64,000 bases of DNA, from contig DAIMZO010000003.1 in assembly GCA_036733925.1 (NCBI GenBank), positions 46,296 through 110,295 of the forward strand. The letters run 5' to 3'. A program made the translations under genes and the position numbers. The notes under the pieces are model-generated. The model was not told the DNA's origin. It worked only from the letters and a program-made list of their open reading frames with translations, and made no database searches. This stretch comes from UBA2897 sp036733925 (GTDB lineage: Bacteria; Bacillota; Negativicutes; Selenomonadales; Selenomonadaceae). Shown here in pieces: positions 1-7,831 of the stretch. The first letter of the stretch is position 1. Each line of letters begins with the position of its first letter.

Positions 1-2
1 AT

Positions 3-230
3 GAAAGAGCATGCCTTCACAGAGACAATATCAATCTCGTTTATGGGACATGCGGGGACGCCATCATGCGGAGCCGGACGGAGCGCCTGAACTTGCCGCA
101 TCCGTATCTCACGGAGCGCGCGTTCCTGCCTGCGCTCGGAGGATTCGTCCGCGGCGGGGCAGAGCCTGCAAAGACGCCCGGCGTGATCTTCGCGCACTAC
201 CGCCGACCTTATTTTTTCGACAGCTTTTGA
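3..230 (+). CDS. C-terminal fragment, possibly HPPK (FolK), cut by window start
   Basis: An open frame enters from the left edge and ends at TGA 228-230, giving about 75 residues. The stretch around RTERLNLPHPYLTERAF resembles the C-terminal part of 6-hydroxymethyl-dihydropterin pyrophosphokinase, where a TERL-x-x-PHP segment is followed by an x-RAF segment. The usual VLxPLxEIAP tail is not obvious, and the final 40 residues do not match what I know of the family, so this may be a diverged or frameshifted end. It converges on the minus-strand gene at 209-496 with a 22-base overlap of the 3' ends. The assignment is an inference from a short motif. Confidence 0.35.
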   Translation, partial: ERACLHRDNINLVYGTCGDAIMRSRTERLNLPHPYLTERAFLPALGGFVRGGAEPAKTPGVIFAHYRRPYFFDSF

Positions 231-496
231 TGCACGTAGAGGTCGGTGGCGGTGTCAATCATGTCTTTCCAGCTCGAGAACCGGGTGTGGCGGCGGACGT
301 GCGCGTCCATCGCGGACTCGGGCAGGGCCTCGAAATCGGCCTGCGACGCGATCTCGAACGAGCCGCCGCGCAGAAAGCGGTCGAACGAGCGGTACTGCGT
401 ATAGCGCCGCATGAACGAGGTGTTGAACAGGTCGGCGAAGTCGACGGGCTGCGGCAGGTCGCCGGGCAGCTGATAGTATCCGGTGATTTTTACCAT
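209..496 (-). CDS. Small hypothetical protein (95 aa)
   Basis: The frame starts at ATG 494-496 with a clean AAAGGAG ribosome binding site about 8 bases upstream (near 503-509), which supports translation. The product is soluble, rich in aromatic and acidic residues, with no signal peptide or membrane segment and no motif I recognise. Its upstream region faces the divergent promoter of the beta-barrel gene at 706. No function is proposed. Confidence 0.6.
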   Translation of the reverse strand: MVKITGYYQLPGDLPQPVDFADLFNTSFMRRYTQYRSFDRFLRGGSFEIASQADFEALPESAMDAHVRRHTRFSSWKDMIDTATDLYVHQKLSKK

Positions 497-624
497 GGGG
501 AGCGCTCCTTTCTTTTCTCTTATTCATTATAAACATCCGTCCGGATGCATGCAAGAATTCCTACAGCAGAACAGTTGTGTATGGATGCGGGAAAAATTTT
601 TACCGTTTCATAACATGGCGTCCC

Positions 625-653
625 TTGCTAGGACATCGGCCCTGTGCTATAGT
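625..653 (+). promoter_or_regulatory. Sigma-70-type promoter for the barrel protein gene
   Basis: TTGCTA (625-630) and TATAGT (648-653) are separated by 17 bases, 52 bases before the ATG at 706. It is a good housekeeping match seen directly in sequence. Confidence 0.6.
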
Positions 654-705
654 AAAACAGAATCTACGGAGACTTAGGGAAAGAGAGTATAGGGAGGAAA
701 GAAAG

Positions 706-1890
706 ATGAGGAAGAAACACAAAGCTGCCGCATTGACGATTGCATGCTTGACGGCGTTCACGTGCTCGCAATGGGGCGGACGCGCGGAGGCCGCGGAGGT
801 ACAGGGGGGCACTGCTGCGGACGTCGCACAGATGAGGGAAGAGATTGCCGCATTGTCGGCGCGCCTCAATGAGCTCGAGAAGCAGCTCGATGCCGCGCAG
901 GCCAAGGAGAAGAAGGCCTCGAAGAAGAGGGACGCGGATGTCGTCTGGTCGGGCTCGACGAAGTCGGGCTATATGTATGACGAAAAGAAGAAGGGCTCGG
1001 TCAAGGCGGAGTTCCGCATCAAGGCGAAGACGAAGATTGACAACACGTATGATGCGGCGGTCGGCCTGAAATTCAAATCGACATCGGCGGAGCCGACGGG
1101 GAAAGACTACGCATCGGAGAAGAACAAGGTCAAGCTCGAAGAGGCATCCATCGGTCGCGCATTCGGCCCGGCCTACGTCAAGCTCGGCGTGCAGTCCGCA
1201 ACCGTCGGTGAAGGGCTCTGGCTCGGCAAGAGCAGCCTGAACATCGGCACTCTGCGCTATGATGCAACGAAGAAAGACAATGTTTTCCTCGGCTATGGCC
1301 GCGACAGTCAGGACTATCTTGCGGATGATTCCACAAAGTCGCAGTCGCGCCTGCTGAAGTTCCTGCAGTACGAGCATTCGTTCGGCAAGGATTCGTTCGC
1401 CGGCGTGTACGTCGGCGGGCAGCAGCCGGAGCGCTATGCCGGCGTGTACGGCGAGACGCCAATCGTCGGCAAGCTCAGTGTCATGGGCGAGTACGTGCAT
1501 GATAATAATCATGATAAGCCCGCTGAGGATAAAGACAGGAACAATAACTATGGCTACAAGGCAACCGGAGCACAGTCGGATACCGCCGGCTATCTGCTGA
1601 GCCTGCGCTATGGACAGGCAAAGCATGCCGGCGACTTCATGACGTCGGTCAACTACTTCAACGTCGACCAGAACCTGTTCATGGATGATGGTTACACGTC
1701 CTACGATGACTATGTCACGCAGGACGGCATCAAGGGCTTCGGCCTCGTGTTTGACTACAAGACGAGCGAGCATACCAAGCTGTCCATAGAGCGCTATTGG
1801 GCGCATACGAAACCAATCACGGTCGATGGTCATCGGGCAATGGAGTCTCCGTACTACACGACGTATCTGAAATTTACGTCGAAGTTCTAA
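706..1890 (+). CDS. Outer-membrane beta-barrel (porin-like) protein with coiled-coil N-terminus
   Basis: ATG 706 follows a GGGAGG ribosome binding site, giving 394 residues. Residues 1-30 form a signal peptide (basic start, hydrophobic core, cleavage after an AEA-type site). Residues about 32-70 are a short coiled coil (REEIAALSARLNELEKQLDAA). The rest is a run of alternating polar and aromatic strands typical of a barrel, and the chain ends in phenylalanine (KFTSKF), the usual C-terminal outer-membrane sorting signature. Unlike OmpM at 34722-36110 it has no SLH domain, so it probably contacts the wall or trimerises through the coiled coil. Substrate is unknown. Confidence 0.65.
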   Translation: MRKKHKAAALTIACLTAFTCSQWGGRAEAAEVQGGTAADVAQMREEIAALSARLNELEKQLDAAQAKEKKASKKRDADVVWSGSTKSGYMYDEKKKGSVKAEFRIKAKTKIDNTYDAAVGLKFKSTSAEPTGKDYASEKNKVKLEEASIGRAFGPAYVKLGVQSATVGEGLWLGKSSLNIGTLRYDATKKDNVFLGYGRDSQDYLADDSTKSQSRLLKFLQYEHSFGKDSFAGVYVGGQQPERYAGVYGETPIVGKLSVMGEYVHDNNHDKPAEDKDRNNNYGYKATGAQSDTAGYLLSLRYGQAKHAGDFMTSVNYFNVDQNLFMDDGYTSYDDYVTQDGIKGFGLVFDYKTSEHTKLSIERYWAHTKPITVDGHRAMESPYYTTYLKFTSKF

Positions 1891-1934
1891 AAAGGGAGAT
1901 GTCGGGAAATCCGGTCTGAAAGATGATGTCAGAA

Positions 1935-1955
1935 GGCCCCGTGGGGAACGGGGCC
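1935..1955 (+). promoter_or_regulatory. Perfect hairpin in the leader of the phytase gene
   Basis: GGCCCCG (1935-1941) and CGGGGCC (1949-1955) form a 7-bp GC stem with a 7-base loop, ending directly before the GGGGAGG ribosome binding site of the phytase gene. There is no T-run, so it is unlikely to terminate. It may protect or process the downstream message. Confidence 0.45.
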
Positions 1956-1973
1956 GGGGAGGTAAAAGAAAAC

Positions 1974-3008
1974 ATGATGAATCGGAAAAAGGCCGCTATC
2001 CTTTCGGTCGTACTTCTTAGCGCATCCATGCTTTTCGTGCCGCAGGCGAATGCGGCGAAGAGCACGGTGGCCGCAGAGCCGGTCGGCAGCTATGCCCGCG
2101 CGGAAGATCCGGCGGATTTCGAGGGCTTTGTCTGGCGCCTCGACAACGATGGCAAGAATGTCCTGCCGCGCAATTTCCGCACGTCGGACGATGCATTCCG
2201 CGCGCCGGACAAGAAGTTCCGCCTCGACGCATCCTATGTGCCGTCGCGTGCCGGCATGGACAAGCTGCATATCTCGGGCAGCTCGGCCTTCACGCCCAAT
2301 CAGCTGAAGAATGTCGCGGCGCGGCTCCGTGAGAAGACCACAGGCCCAATCTACGATGTCGACCTGCGCCAGGAGTCGCACGGCTTCCTCGACGGCATCC
2401 CGGTGAGCTGGTACGGCGACCGCGACTGGGCGAACTTGGGCAAGAGCCAGCGCGCTGCGCTTTCCGATGAGCGCCACCGCCTCCATGCGGCGGTCGGCAA
2501 GACGGTCTATATCGCGCTGCTCGGCAAGCACAAGATGCCGGAGGGCGGGCAGGTGCGCCGCGTCGCGAAGGCCGAGACGGAGGAGCAGGTCGCGAAGGCC
2601 GCGGGCATGCGCTATCTGCGTATCGCGGCAACCGACCATGTCTGGCCGACGACGGACAACATCGACCGTTTTATCGCGTTCTACCGCACGATGCCGAAGG
2701 ACGCCTGGCTGCATTTCCACTGCGAGGCAGGCGTCGGCCGCACGACGGCCTACATGGTCATGACGGACATGCTGAAGAACCCGGAGGTTCCGTTGAAAGA
2801 CATCCTCTACCGTCAACATGAGATCGGCGGCTTCTATTATGGAAATTTTCCAATCAAGACAAAGGAAAAAGATACCTGGAAGGCGAAATACTATAAAGAG
2901 AAGGTCGCGATGATTGCGCATTTCTACCGCTACGTGCAGGAAAACCACGCGACAGGCTATGCAACGCCGTGGTCGGTCTGGCTGAAGAACCACCCAGCCA
3001 AGGCATAA
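1974..3008 (+). CDS. phyA: PTP-like myo-inositol phosphatase (phytase), secreted
   Basis: The enzyme removes phosphates from phytate by a cysteine-phosphate mechanism, unrelated to acid-phosphatase phytases. The P-loop HCEAGVGRT is present, with catalytic Cys about residue 250 and Arg about 256, followed by TAYMVMTDML, and the C-terminus (TPWSVWLKNHPAKA) closely resembles my memory of the Selenomonas ruminantium enzyme. Residues 1-25 (MMNRKKAAILSV... ending QANA) form a signal peptide, so the enzyme is exported. Start choice: ATG 1974 or 1977, both behind GGGGAGG at 1956-1962; the upstream in-frame ATG at 1923 lacks a site. It lies 83 bases after the barrel protein gene and may share its transcript. 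Confidence 0.92.
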   Translation: MMNRKKAAILSVVLLSASMLFVPQANAAKSTVAAEPVGSYARAEDPADFEGFVWRLDNDGKNVLPRNFRTSDDAFRAPDKKFRLDASYVPSRAGMDKLHISGSSAFTPNQLKNVAARLREKTTGPIYDVDLRQESHGFLDGIPVSWYGDRDWANLGKSQRAALSDERHRLHAAVGKTVYIALLGKHKMPEGGQVRRVAKAETEEQVAKAAGMRYLRIAATDHVWPTTDNIDRFIAFYRTMPKDAWLHFHCEAGVGRTTAYMVMTDMLKNPEVPLKDILYRQHEIGGFYYGNFPIKTKEKDTWKAKYYKEKVAMIAHFYRYVQENHATGYATPWSVWLKNHPAKA

Positions 3009-3044
3009 AGACAACGTCAGGGAAAACAGGAAGGGAAGGATTCT

Positions 3045-4763
3045 ATGCGATGGGTAAATAACGTCCGCGTATCGTTCAAGATTTTGATCCTCGCCGTGAT
3101 TGCGGCAATCGCGCTGGTGGCGGTCGGTTATACGGGCTACAGCATGCTAGACCAGGCCAACTACCGCATGAGCAAGATGTACAACCAGAAGCTCAAGAGC
3201 ATGCAGATGGTCGATGAGATGAAGTACCTCATGCGCGACATGGGCGTGCATGAGCTGAATCTCGCGGTCAGCACGTCGCCGGATGAGCAGCAGAAGAACG
3301 TCCGGAACATCGAGAATATCAACAGCCGTTTCCACGAGCAGATGGAAAACTATACGGAGAACGCAAAAGGCGTGGATGGTGTGCAGGAGCGCATCGATGA
3401 GGCGAATCAGGCTTGGGACGGCTACTATCAGACGGCCAAGCAGATCCAGACGCTCGTAAAGGAAGGCAAGTCGGATGAAGCCCGTGCCCTCTATTTCAAA
3501 GACGGGCAGAAGTACGGTTCCGCGGTCGGCAAGCCCATCAAAGAACTGCAGAACATGATCAACGACAACGCCGAGGATGTCTATCAGCGCAACCTCACGA
3601 AAGCCGGCGAGGCGAAGCGCAATATGTTGATCGAGGGCCTGATTGCCCTGCTCGTGCTGATTGGGGCGGCGCTCTGGATTTCGCGTGAGATTACGCGCCC
3701 GTTGCATGCCATGCAGGATACCTGCGAGGCGATGAAGAACGGCGACTTCCGCATCGCGGAGCGCGCGGAGCGGCGCGGCGACGAGTTCGGTGACATGGCC
3801 GAGACCATTGCGGACATGCAGGAGAGCCTCAACAAGCTCATGCACAGCACGAACGACTCGGTGAGCCAGATTGCCGCGGCCAGCGAGGAGCTCTCCGCGA
3901 GCTCCGAGCAGTCATCGCAGGCGTCGAATCAGGTCGCTCAGTCCGTACAGCGCGCGGCGGATGCCGTGCAGGAGCAGGAGAACGGGGTCACGAACGGCTC
4001 GCAGGCCGTTACGGACGCGGATACGTCGGTCAGCAAGATGAACGACGCGGCGGATCGCGTCGCGGCGCATGCGCAGGAGGCCTATGAGCGCGCGGACAAG
4101 GGCAGCAATGCCGTCGCGGGCTCGGTCGAGCAGATCAAGAGCGTCGAGTCGACCGTGCAGCAGTCGGCGGGCATCGTCGATAAGCTCGGCAAGAGCTCGC
4201 AGGAGATCGGTACAATCGTTGAGACCATCAGCGCGATTGCGGAGCAGACGAACCTGCTCGCGCTGAACGCGGCCATCGAGGCGGCGCGCGCCGGCGAGCA
4301 CGGCCGCGGCTTCTCGGTCGTCGCGGACGAGGTCCGCAAGCTCGCCGAGGAATCGGCGCAGGCCGCGCAGGAGATTGCGGGACTGATTGCCACCATCCAG
4401 AAGGATACCGGCGAGGCCGTGACCTCGATGCAAAATGGTAGCCAGGCCGTCGAGCAGGGCGCCGCATCCGTCGAGCAGCTTAAAGAGGTCTTCGATGAGA
4501 TCCGCGTGTTCGTCGACGGCGTCTCGAAGGAGGCCAGCGCGATGGCCGGCGAGCTCAAGAAGGTCAACGACGAGACGGACAACATCACCGCGCAGATGCA
4601 GCAGATCAGCGCGCAGGGGACGACCGTGTCCGAGGAGATGCAGAACGTCTCTGCCGCGACCGAGGAGCAGTCCGCGTCCGCGAGCGAGATTGCGACGGCC
4701 AGCGAGAGCCTCTCGAAGCTCGCGCAGGGCCTCACGAACTCCCTGCAGAAATTCCAGTATTGA
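3045..4763 (+). CDS. Methyl-accepting chemotaxis protein
   Basis: This is a 572-residue transmembrane chemoreceptor. A first membrane segment (about 11-32) is followed by an outside four-helix-bundle sensor of about 160 residues, a second membrane segment (about 195-213), a HAMP linker, and a long cytoplasmic coiled coil. The highly conserved hairpin tip that contacts CheA and CheW is present (AEQTNLLALNAAIEAARAGE, then GFSVVADEVRKLAEESAQAA). The ligand cannot be read from sequence. It follows the phytase gene by 36 bases, so the two may be co-transcribed. The promoter of the ZTP riboswitch overlaps its stop codon. Confidence 0.9.
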   Translation: MRWVNNVRVSFKILILAVIAAIALVAVGYTGYSMLDQANYRMSKMYNQKLKSMQMVDEMKYLMRDMGVHELNLAVSTSPDEQQKNVRNIENINSRFHEQMENYTENAKGVDGVQERIDEANQAWDGYYQTAKQIQTLVKEGKSDEARALYFKDGQKYGSAVGKPIKELQNMINDNAEDVYQRNLTKAGEAKRNMLIEGLIALLVLIGAALWISREITRPLHAMQDTCEAMKNGDFRIAERAERRGDEFGDMAETIADMQESLNKLMHSTNDSVSQIAAASEELSASSEQSSQASNQVAQSVQRAADAVQEQENGVTNGSQAVTDADTSVSKMNDAADRVAAHAQEAYERADKGSNAVAGSVEQIKSVESTVQQSAGIVDKLGKSSQEIGTIVETISAIAEQTNLLALNAAIEAARAGEHGRGFSVVADEVRKLAEESAQAAQEIAGLIATIQKDTGEAVTSMQNGSQAVEQGAASVEQLKEVFDEIRVFVDGVSKEASAMAGELKKVNDETDNITAQMQQISAQGTTVSEEMQNVSAATEEQSASASEIATASESLSKLAQGLTNSLQKFQY

Positions 4764-4791
4764 CGCGGAGCAGCATCCGGTTTGGTATAAT
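4760..4791 (+). promoter_or_regulatory. Promoter upstream of the ZTP riboswitch
   Basis: The extended -10 TGGTATAAT ends at 4791. A TTGACG at 4760-4765 lies 20 bases upstream, too long for an ideal -35, so the extended -10 probably carries activity. Confidence 0.5.
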
Positions 4792-4810
4792 GAAGGCGAA
4801 TTGAATAGGC

Positions 4811-4880
4811 ACCTTGGGGCTGACGGATCCGTGGAGCTTACCACATGTACCAAGGCGCTGTAACGGCCGACCGTCTGGGC
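4811..4880 (+). ncRNA. ZTP (pfl) riboswitch aptamer
   Basis: CCUUGG (4812-4817) pairs with CCAAGG (4850-4855) to close P1. Inside lie GGCUGACGGAU and the small GUGG-AGCUUA-CCAC hairpin, and after a linker comes GCCGACCGUCUGGGC, the conserved 3' half of the pfl motif. The order and wording match ZTP riboswitches, which sense the folate-stress purine intermediate ZMP/ZTP and switch genes on. The 3' half is also the 5' arm of the terminator at 4871-4911, so ligand binding would prevent termination. This was recognised by eye from consensus; a covariance search was not run. Confidence 0.75.
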
Positions 4881-4911
4881 AGAGAGATTTTGCCCGGACG
4901 GTTTTTGTTTT
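4871..4911 (+). terminator. Riboswitch-controlled intrinsic terminator
   Basis: CCGTCTGGGCA (4871-4881) pairs with TGCCCGGACGG (4891-4901) and is followed by TTTTTGTTTT. Its left arm is the P3 strand of the ZTP aptamer, giving the mutually exclusive fold expected of an expression platform. Confidence 0.8.
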
Positions 4912-4964
4912 GGGCGGAACCTCGCTTTCGTATGCTTTGCAGAAAAGCGGAAAGGATGGTTTCT

Positions 4965-5304
4965 ATGCGGAATCGCTGGCTCATTGCTCTTTCGGCGGTC
5001 GGAATCCATATTTCGATCGGCAGCGTCTGTTCGGCACAGCGCTCGCGCTGCATCTCGGCAGTCTGCCTATCTCTCCGATATCTTCGGCACGCGCGAGCTC
5101 TCGGCCATCCACGGCCGCATCCTGACGGCATGGGGCGTCACCGGTCCGACGCTCGTCTCACTGTTCCGCGAGCGCACGCAGGGCTACACGGCTATCCTGT
5201 TGTTCTTCGCTGCGCTGTTCGTGCTGAACTTCCTCGTCGCCGCCGTGCTGAAGACGCACGCGGTGCCGGAGGCGGAGAAGGAACCGGCAACCGGGGCACA
5301 GTAA
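4965..5304 (+). pseudogene. Remnant of an oxalate/formate-type MFS antiporter (OFA family)
   Basis: The N-terminus (MRNRWLIALSAVGIHISIGSV, from ATG 4965) is the typical start of an OFA-family transporter. After about 25 codons the frame is lost, and the last 75 residues of the same family appear in another frame (LSDIFGTRELSAIHGRILTAWG to the stop at 5302-5304). A functional member has about 400 residues and 12 membrane helices, so roughly 300 codons are missing. This is a deletion with frameshift, or an assembly collapse. It sits directly downstream of the ZTP riboswitch, which presumably controlled the intact gene. Confidence 0.75.
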
Positions 5305-5322
5305 ACGTTAACGGGCTTTGCA

Positions 5323-5352
5323 TTGACAGGCGCGCAGGCAGAGTGGTAGGAT
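5323..5352 (+). promoter_or_regulatory. Promoter for the purine permease gene
   Basis: TTGACA (5323-5328) and TAGGAT (5347-5352) are separated by 18 bases, starting 18 bases after the pseudogene stop. Confidence 0.55.
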
Positions 5353-5394
5353 AAACTTGTTTCTTTCTGAAGCAAAGAGAGGGAGGGTTTTTCT

Positions 5395-6711
5395 TTGACA
5401 GCATTGCTGGAAAGGGTTTTCCACCTGCAGGAAAAGCATACGACCGTGCGCACCGAGCTCGTCGCGGGGATGACGACGTTCATTGCGCTCGCGTATATCC
5501 TGTTCGTGAACCCGAATATCTTGAGTGAAGCGGGCATACCGAAGGAGGCGGCCATCGCCGCGACCATCTGGATTGCCGCGCTGACGTCGTTCGCGATGGG
5601 TGTCGTCGCGAACTACCCGGTCGCGCTGGCGCCGGGCATGGGTCTCAACGCGTTCTTCGCGTACTACGTCTGCGGGACGCTGGGGCTGCCTTGGCAGGTC
5701 GCGCTCGGCGCGGTGTTCTTCTCGGGCGTGTTCTTCCTGATCCTGACAATCGGCGGGATTCGGCAGGCCATCATCAACGCCGTGCCGCATCCGCTGAAGG
5801 TCGCGATCGGCGTCGGCATCGGCATGTTCATCGCGTTCATCGGCCTGAAGGGCACGGGGCTCATCGTGCCGGATAAGGCAACGTTCATCGCGCTCGGCTC
5901 GGTCACGAAACCGACGACCCTGCTCGCGTGCCTCGACCTGCTGTTCACGGCCATCCTGATGGCACGCAATGTGCAGGGTGCCATCTTGATCGGCATCGTC
6001 GTCACGACGATCGTCTCGATGTGCGTGGGCCTTTCGCCCGTGCCGCATGGCATCGGGGATATCGTCTCGGGATCCTTCCCGAGCATGGCCGGCACGTTCG
6101 GCCAGCTCGACCTCGCGGGGGCATGGAACTACGGCATTTTCTCGATCATCTTCACGTTCACGATCGTCGAGCTTTTCGATAACATGGGCACATTGATTGG
6201 CCTGACCGCGCGCGCGAACCTCGTGCGCAAAGACGGCACGATCGAGAACCTCGACCGCGCGCTGACGACGGACGCCGTCGGCACGATTCTGTCATCAATC
6301 TTCGGTACGTCGACGGTCACGAGCTATGTCGAGAGCGCCGCGGGCGTCGCGGCGGGCGGCAAGACGGGCCTGACGGCCGTGACGGTCGCCGTGTTCTTCC
6401 TGCTCACGCTGTTCTTCGCGCCGGTCATCGGGCTCGTGCCGGGCTTTGCGACGGCGCCGGCCCTCGTGCTCGTCGGCGCGCTGATGATGGCTGACGTCGG
6501 CAAAATCAACTTCCGTGATTTCACGGAGGGCCTGCCGGCATTCCTGACCATCATCATGATGCCGATGACGGGCTCCATCGCGAACGGTTTCGCGTTCGGC
6601 TTCGTGAGCTACACATTCCTGAAGACACTTGCCGGCAAGGGCCGCGAGGTCTCGTGGATCCTCTGGATCGTGACGGCCGCGTTCCTCATCAACCTCGCGA
6701 TGCGTTCGTAA
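5395..6711 (+). CDS. NCS2-family adenine/guanine/hypoxanthine permease (AzgA-like)
   Basis: This 438-residue inner-membrane carrier takes up purine bases by cation symport. The sequence shows the AzgA-type opening (RTELVAGMTTFIALAYILFVNP), the GLNAFFAYYVCG segment, and the conserved LFDNMGTLIGL and GTSTVTSYVESAAGVAAGGKTG motifs that form the binding and transport helices. The start is TTG 5395, placed by a GAGGGAGGG ribosome binding site about 8 bases upstream; no ATG fits. It has its own promoter but lies just after the ZTP riboswitch unit, so purine stress read-through could also reach it. Confidence 0.9.
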   Translation: MTALLERVFHLQEKHTTVRTELVAGMTTFIALAYILFVNPNILSEAGIPKEAAIAATIWIAALTSFAMGVVANYPVALAPGMGLNAFFAYYVCGTLGLPWQVALGAVFFSGVFFLILTIGGIRQAIINAVPHPLKVAIGVGIGMFIAFIGLKGTGLIVPDKATFIALGSVTKPTTLLACLDLLFTAILMARNVQGAILIGIVVTTIVSMCVGLSPVPHGIGDIVSGSFPSMAGTFGQLDLAGAWNYGIFSIIFTFTIVELFDNMGTLIGLTARANLVRKDGTIENLDRALTTDAVGTILSSIFGTSTVTSYVESAAGVAAGGKTGLTAVTVAVFFLLTLFFAPVIGLVPGFATAPALVLVGALMMADVGKINFRDFTEGLPAFLTIIMMPMTGSIANGFAFGFVSYTFLKTLAGKGREVSWILWIVTAAFLINLAMRS

Positions 6712-6735
6712 TCCATTTCAATAGGAGAAAAAGAT

Positions 6736-7644
6736 TTGAAGAAGATTCTCAGCATTGGCCTGCTCCTGCTGCTCGTGCTTGCCATGGCGGGATGCGGCGG
6801 GCAGAGCGCTCAGCGCGCGAAGTCGTCGCATGATGGCAAATACCGCATCGTGACCTCGTTCTATCCGATGTACATCGACGTCATCAACATCACGAAAGGC
6901 GTGGACGGCGTCGAGGTCGTGAACATGACGAAGCCGCAGACGGGCTGCCTGCACGACTACCAGCTCACGACGGAGGACATGAAGACGCTCGAGACGGCGG
7001 ATGCGTTCGTCGTGAACGGCGGGGGCATGGAGTCGTTCCTCGACAAGGCCGCCGCGCAGAACAAGGACATGAAAATCATCAATGCGTCGGACGCGGAGGA
7101 CATCGATTTCCTGAAGGACGGCGACGAGGATAACCCGCATGTCTGGCTCAGCGTGACGTATTCCATCGCGCAGGTCAAGGCTATTGCGAAGCAGCTCGCG
7201 GAGGCCGACCCGGCACATGCGGACGCGTACAAAAAGAACGCGCTCGACTACGTCATGAAGCTCGAGAAGCTCCGCGACGACATGCACGCGGCTATCGACC
7301 TGCTGCCGCATAAGGACATCGTGACCTTCCACGAGGCGTTCCCGTATTTCGCGAAAGAGTTCAAGCTGAACATCATCAGCGTCGTCGAACGCGAGCCGGG
7401 CACGGAGCCGACGCCGGCCGAGCTCGAGAAGATCATCGCGCAGGTGAATGCCCTGCCGGTCAAGGTTCTGTTCACGGAGCCGCAGTACTCGCCGTCGGCC
7501 GCCGAGACCATCGCGCGCGAGACCGGGGCCAAGATCTATCCGCTCGACCCCGTCGTGACCGGCGAGGCCACGCCCGACGCGGCGGACGCCTACCTCGACG
7601 CGATGCGCAAGAATATGGAGACCCTGCAGCAGGCGCTGCAATAA
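6736..7644 (+). CDS. Metal ABC transporter substrate-binding lipoprotein (ZnuA/cluster 9 family)
   Basis: The N-terminus is a lipoprotein signal (LLLLVLAMAGCGG, lipobox cysteine near residue 21). The body fits cluster-9 zinc or manganese binding proteins: SFYPMYIDVINI near the start, a histidine in GCLHDYQLT, NPHVWLSV, TFHEAFPYFAKEF, and a final aspartate in YPLDPVV. These supply the usual metal ligands. It begins at TTG 6736 behind AGGAG, 24 bases after the permease gene, and ends at a strong terminator. No permease or ATPase partner lies in the window, so it may work with a transporter encoded elsewhere. Confidence 0.85.
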   Translation: MKKILSIGLLLLLVLAMAGCGGQSAQRAKSSHDGKYRIVTSFYPMYIDVINITKGVDGVEVVNMTKPQTGCLHDYQLTTEDMKTLETADAFVVNGGGMESFLDKAAAQNKDMKIINASDAEDIDFLKDGDEDNPHVWLSVTYSIAQVKAIAKQLAEADPAHADAYKKNALDYVMKLEKLRDDMHAAIDLLPHKDIVTFHEAFPYFAKEFKLNIISVVEREPGTEPTPAELEKIIAQVNALPVKVLFTEPQYSPSAAETIARETGAKIYPLDPVVTGEATPDAADAYLDAMRKNMETLQQALQ

Positions 7645-7651
7645 AGCATCA

Positions 7652-7681
7652 GAAGCTTTCTCTTCGGAGAAGGCTTTTTTT
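7652..7681 (+). terminator. Intrinsic terminator after the metal-binding lipoprotein gene
   Basis: AAGCTTTCTC, TTCG loop, GAGAAGGCTT, then a T-run (TTTTTTT). It is a classic stable tetraloop terminator. Confidence 0.85.
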
Positions 7682-7691
7682 GTATTCGGGC

Positions 7692-7720
7692 TTGCAAAAA
7701 AGCAAAAAGACAAATATAAT
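7692..7720 (+). promoter_or_regulatory. Promoter of the ctsR-mcsA-mcsB-clpC operon
   Basis: TTGCAA (7692-7697) and TATAAT (7715-7720) are separated by 17 bases in an A-rich stretch, 111 bases before the ctsR start. Confidence 0.8.
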
Positions 7721-7732
7721 AGAGGTAACCAA

Positions 7733-7748
7733 TAGTCAAATGGTCAAA
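7733..7748 (+). promoter_or_regulatory. Candidate CtsR operator (direct heptad repeat)
   Basis: TAGTCAAA (7733-7740) is followed at once by TGGTCAAA (7741-7748). The CtsR operator is known as two RGTCAAA heptads separated by three bases; here the heptads are one base apart. It lies about 13-28 bases after the -10 box, where repressor binding would block initiation or escape. The autoregulatory role is inferred. Confidence 0.55.
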
Positions 7749-7831
7749 AAATGGGCCGTGCATGCCGGCCAGAGGAAAAACGGCTGGCTCCGCACTCTCA
7801 TTCCTCGTTTTATCTTATGAAGGTGAGTATC

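Noticed and set aside
11..532. Plus-strand frame of 173 codons at the left end
   Set aside because: It overlaps the minus-strand 95-residue gene that has a clean start signal, and its composition is Arg/Ala/Val-rich shadow-like.
1935..1955. Intrinsic terminator between barrel and phytase genes
   Set aside because: Stem is strong but there is no T-run; a leader hairpin fits better.
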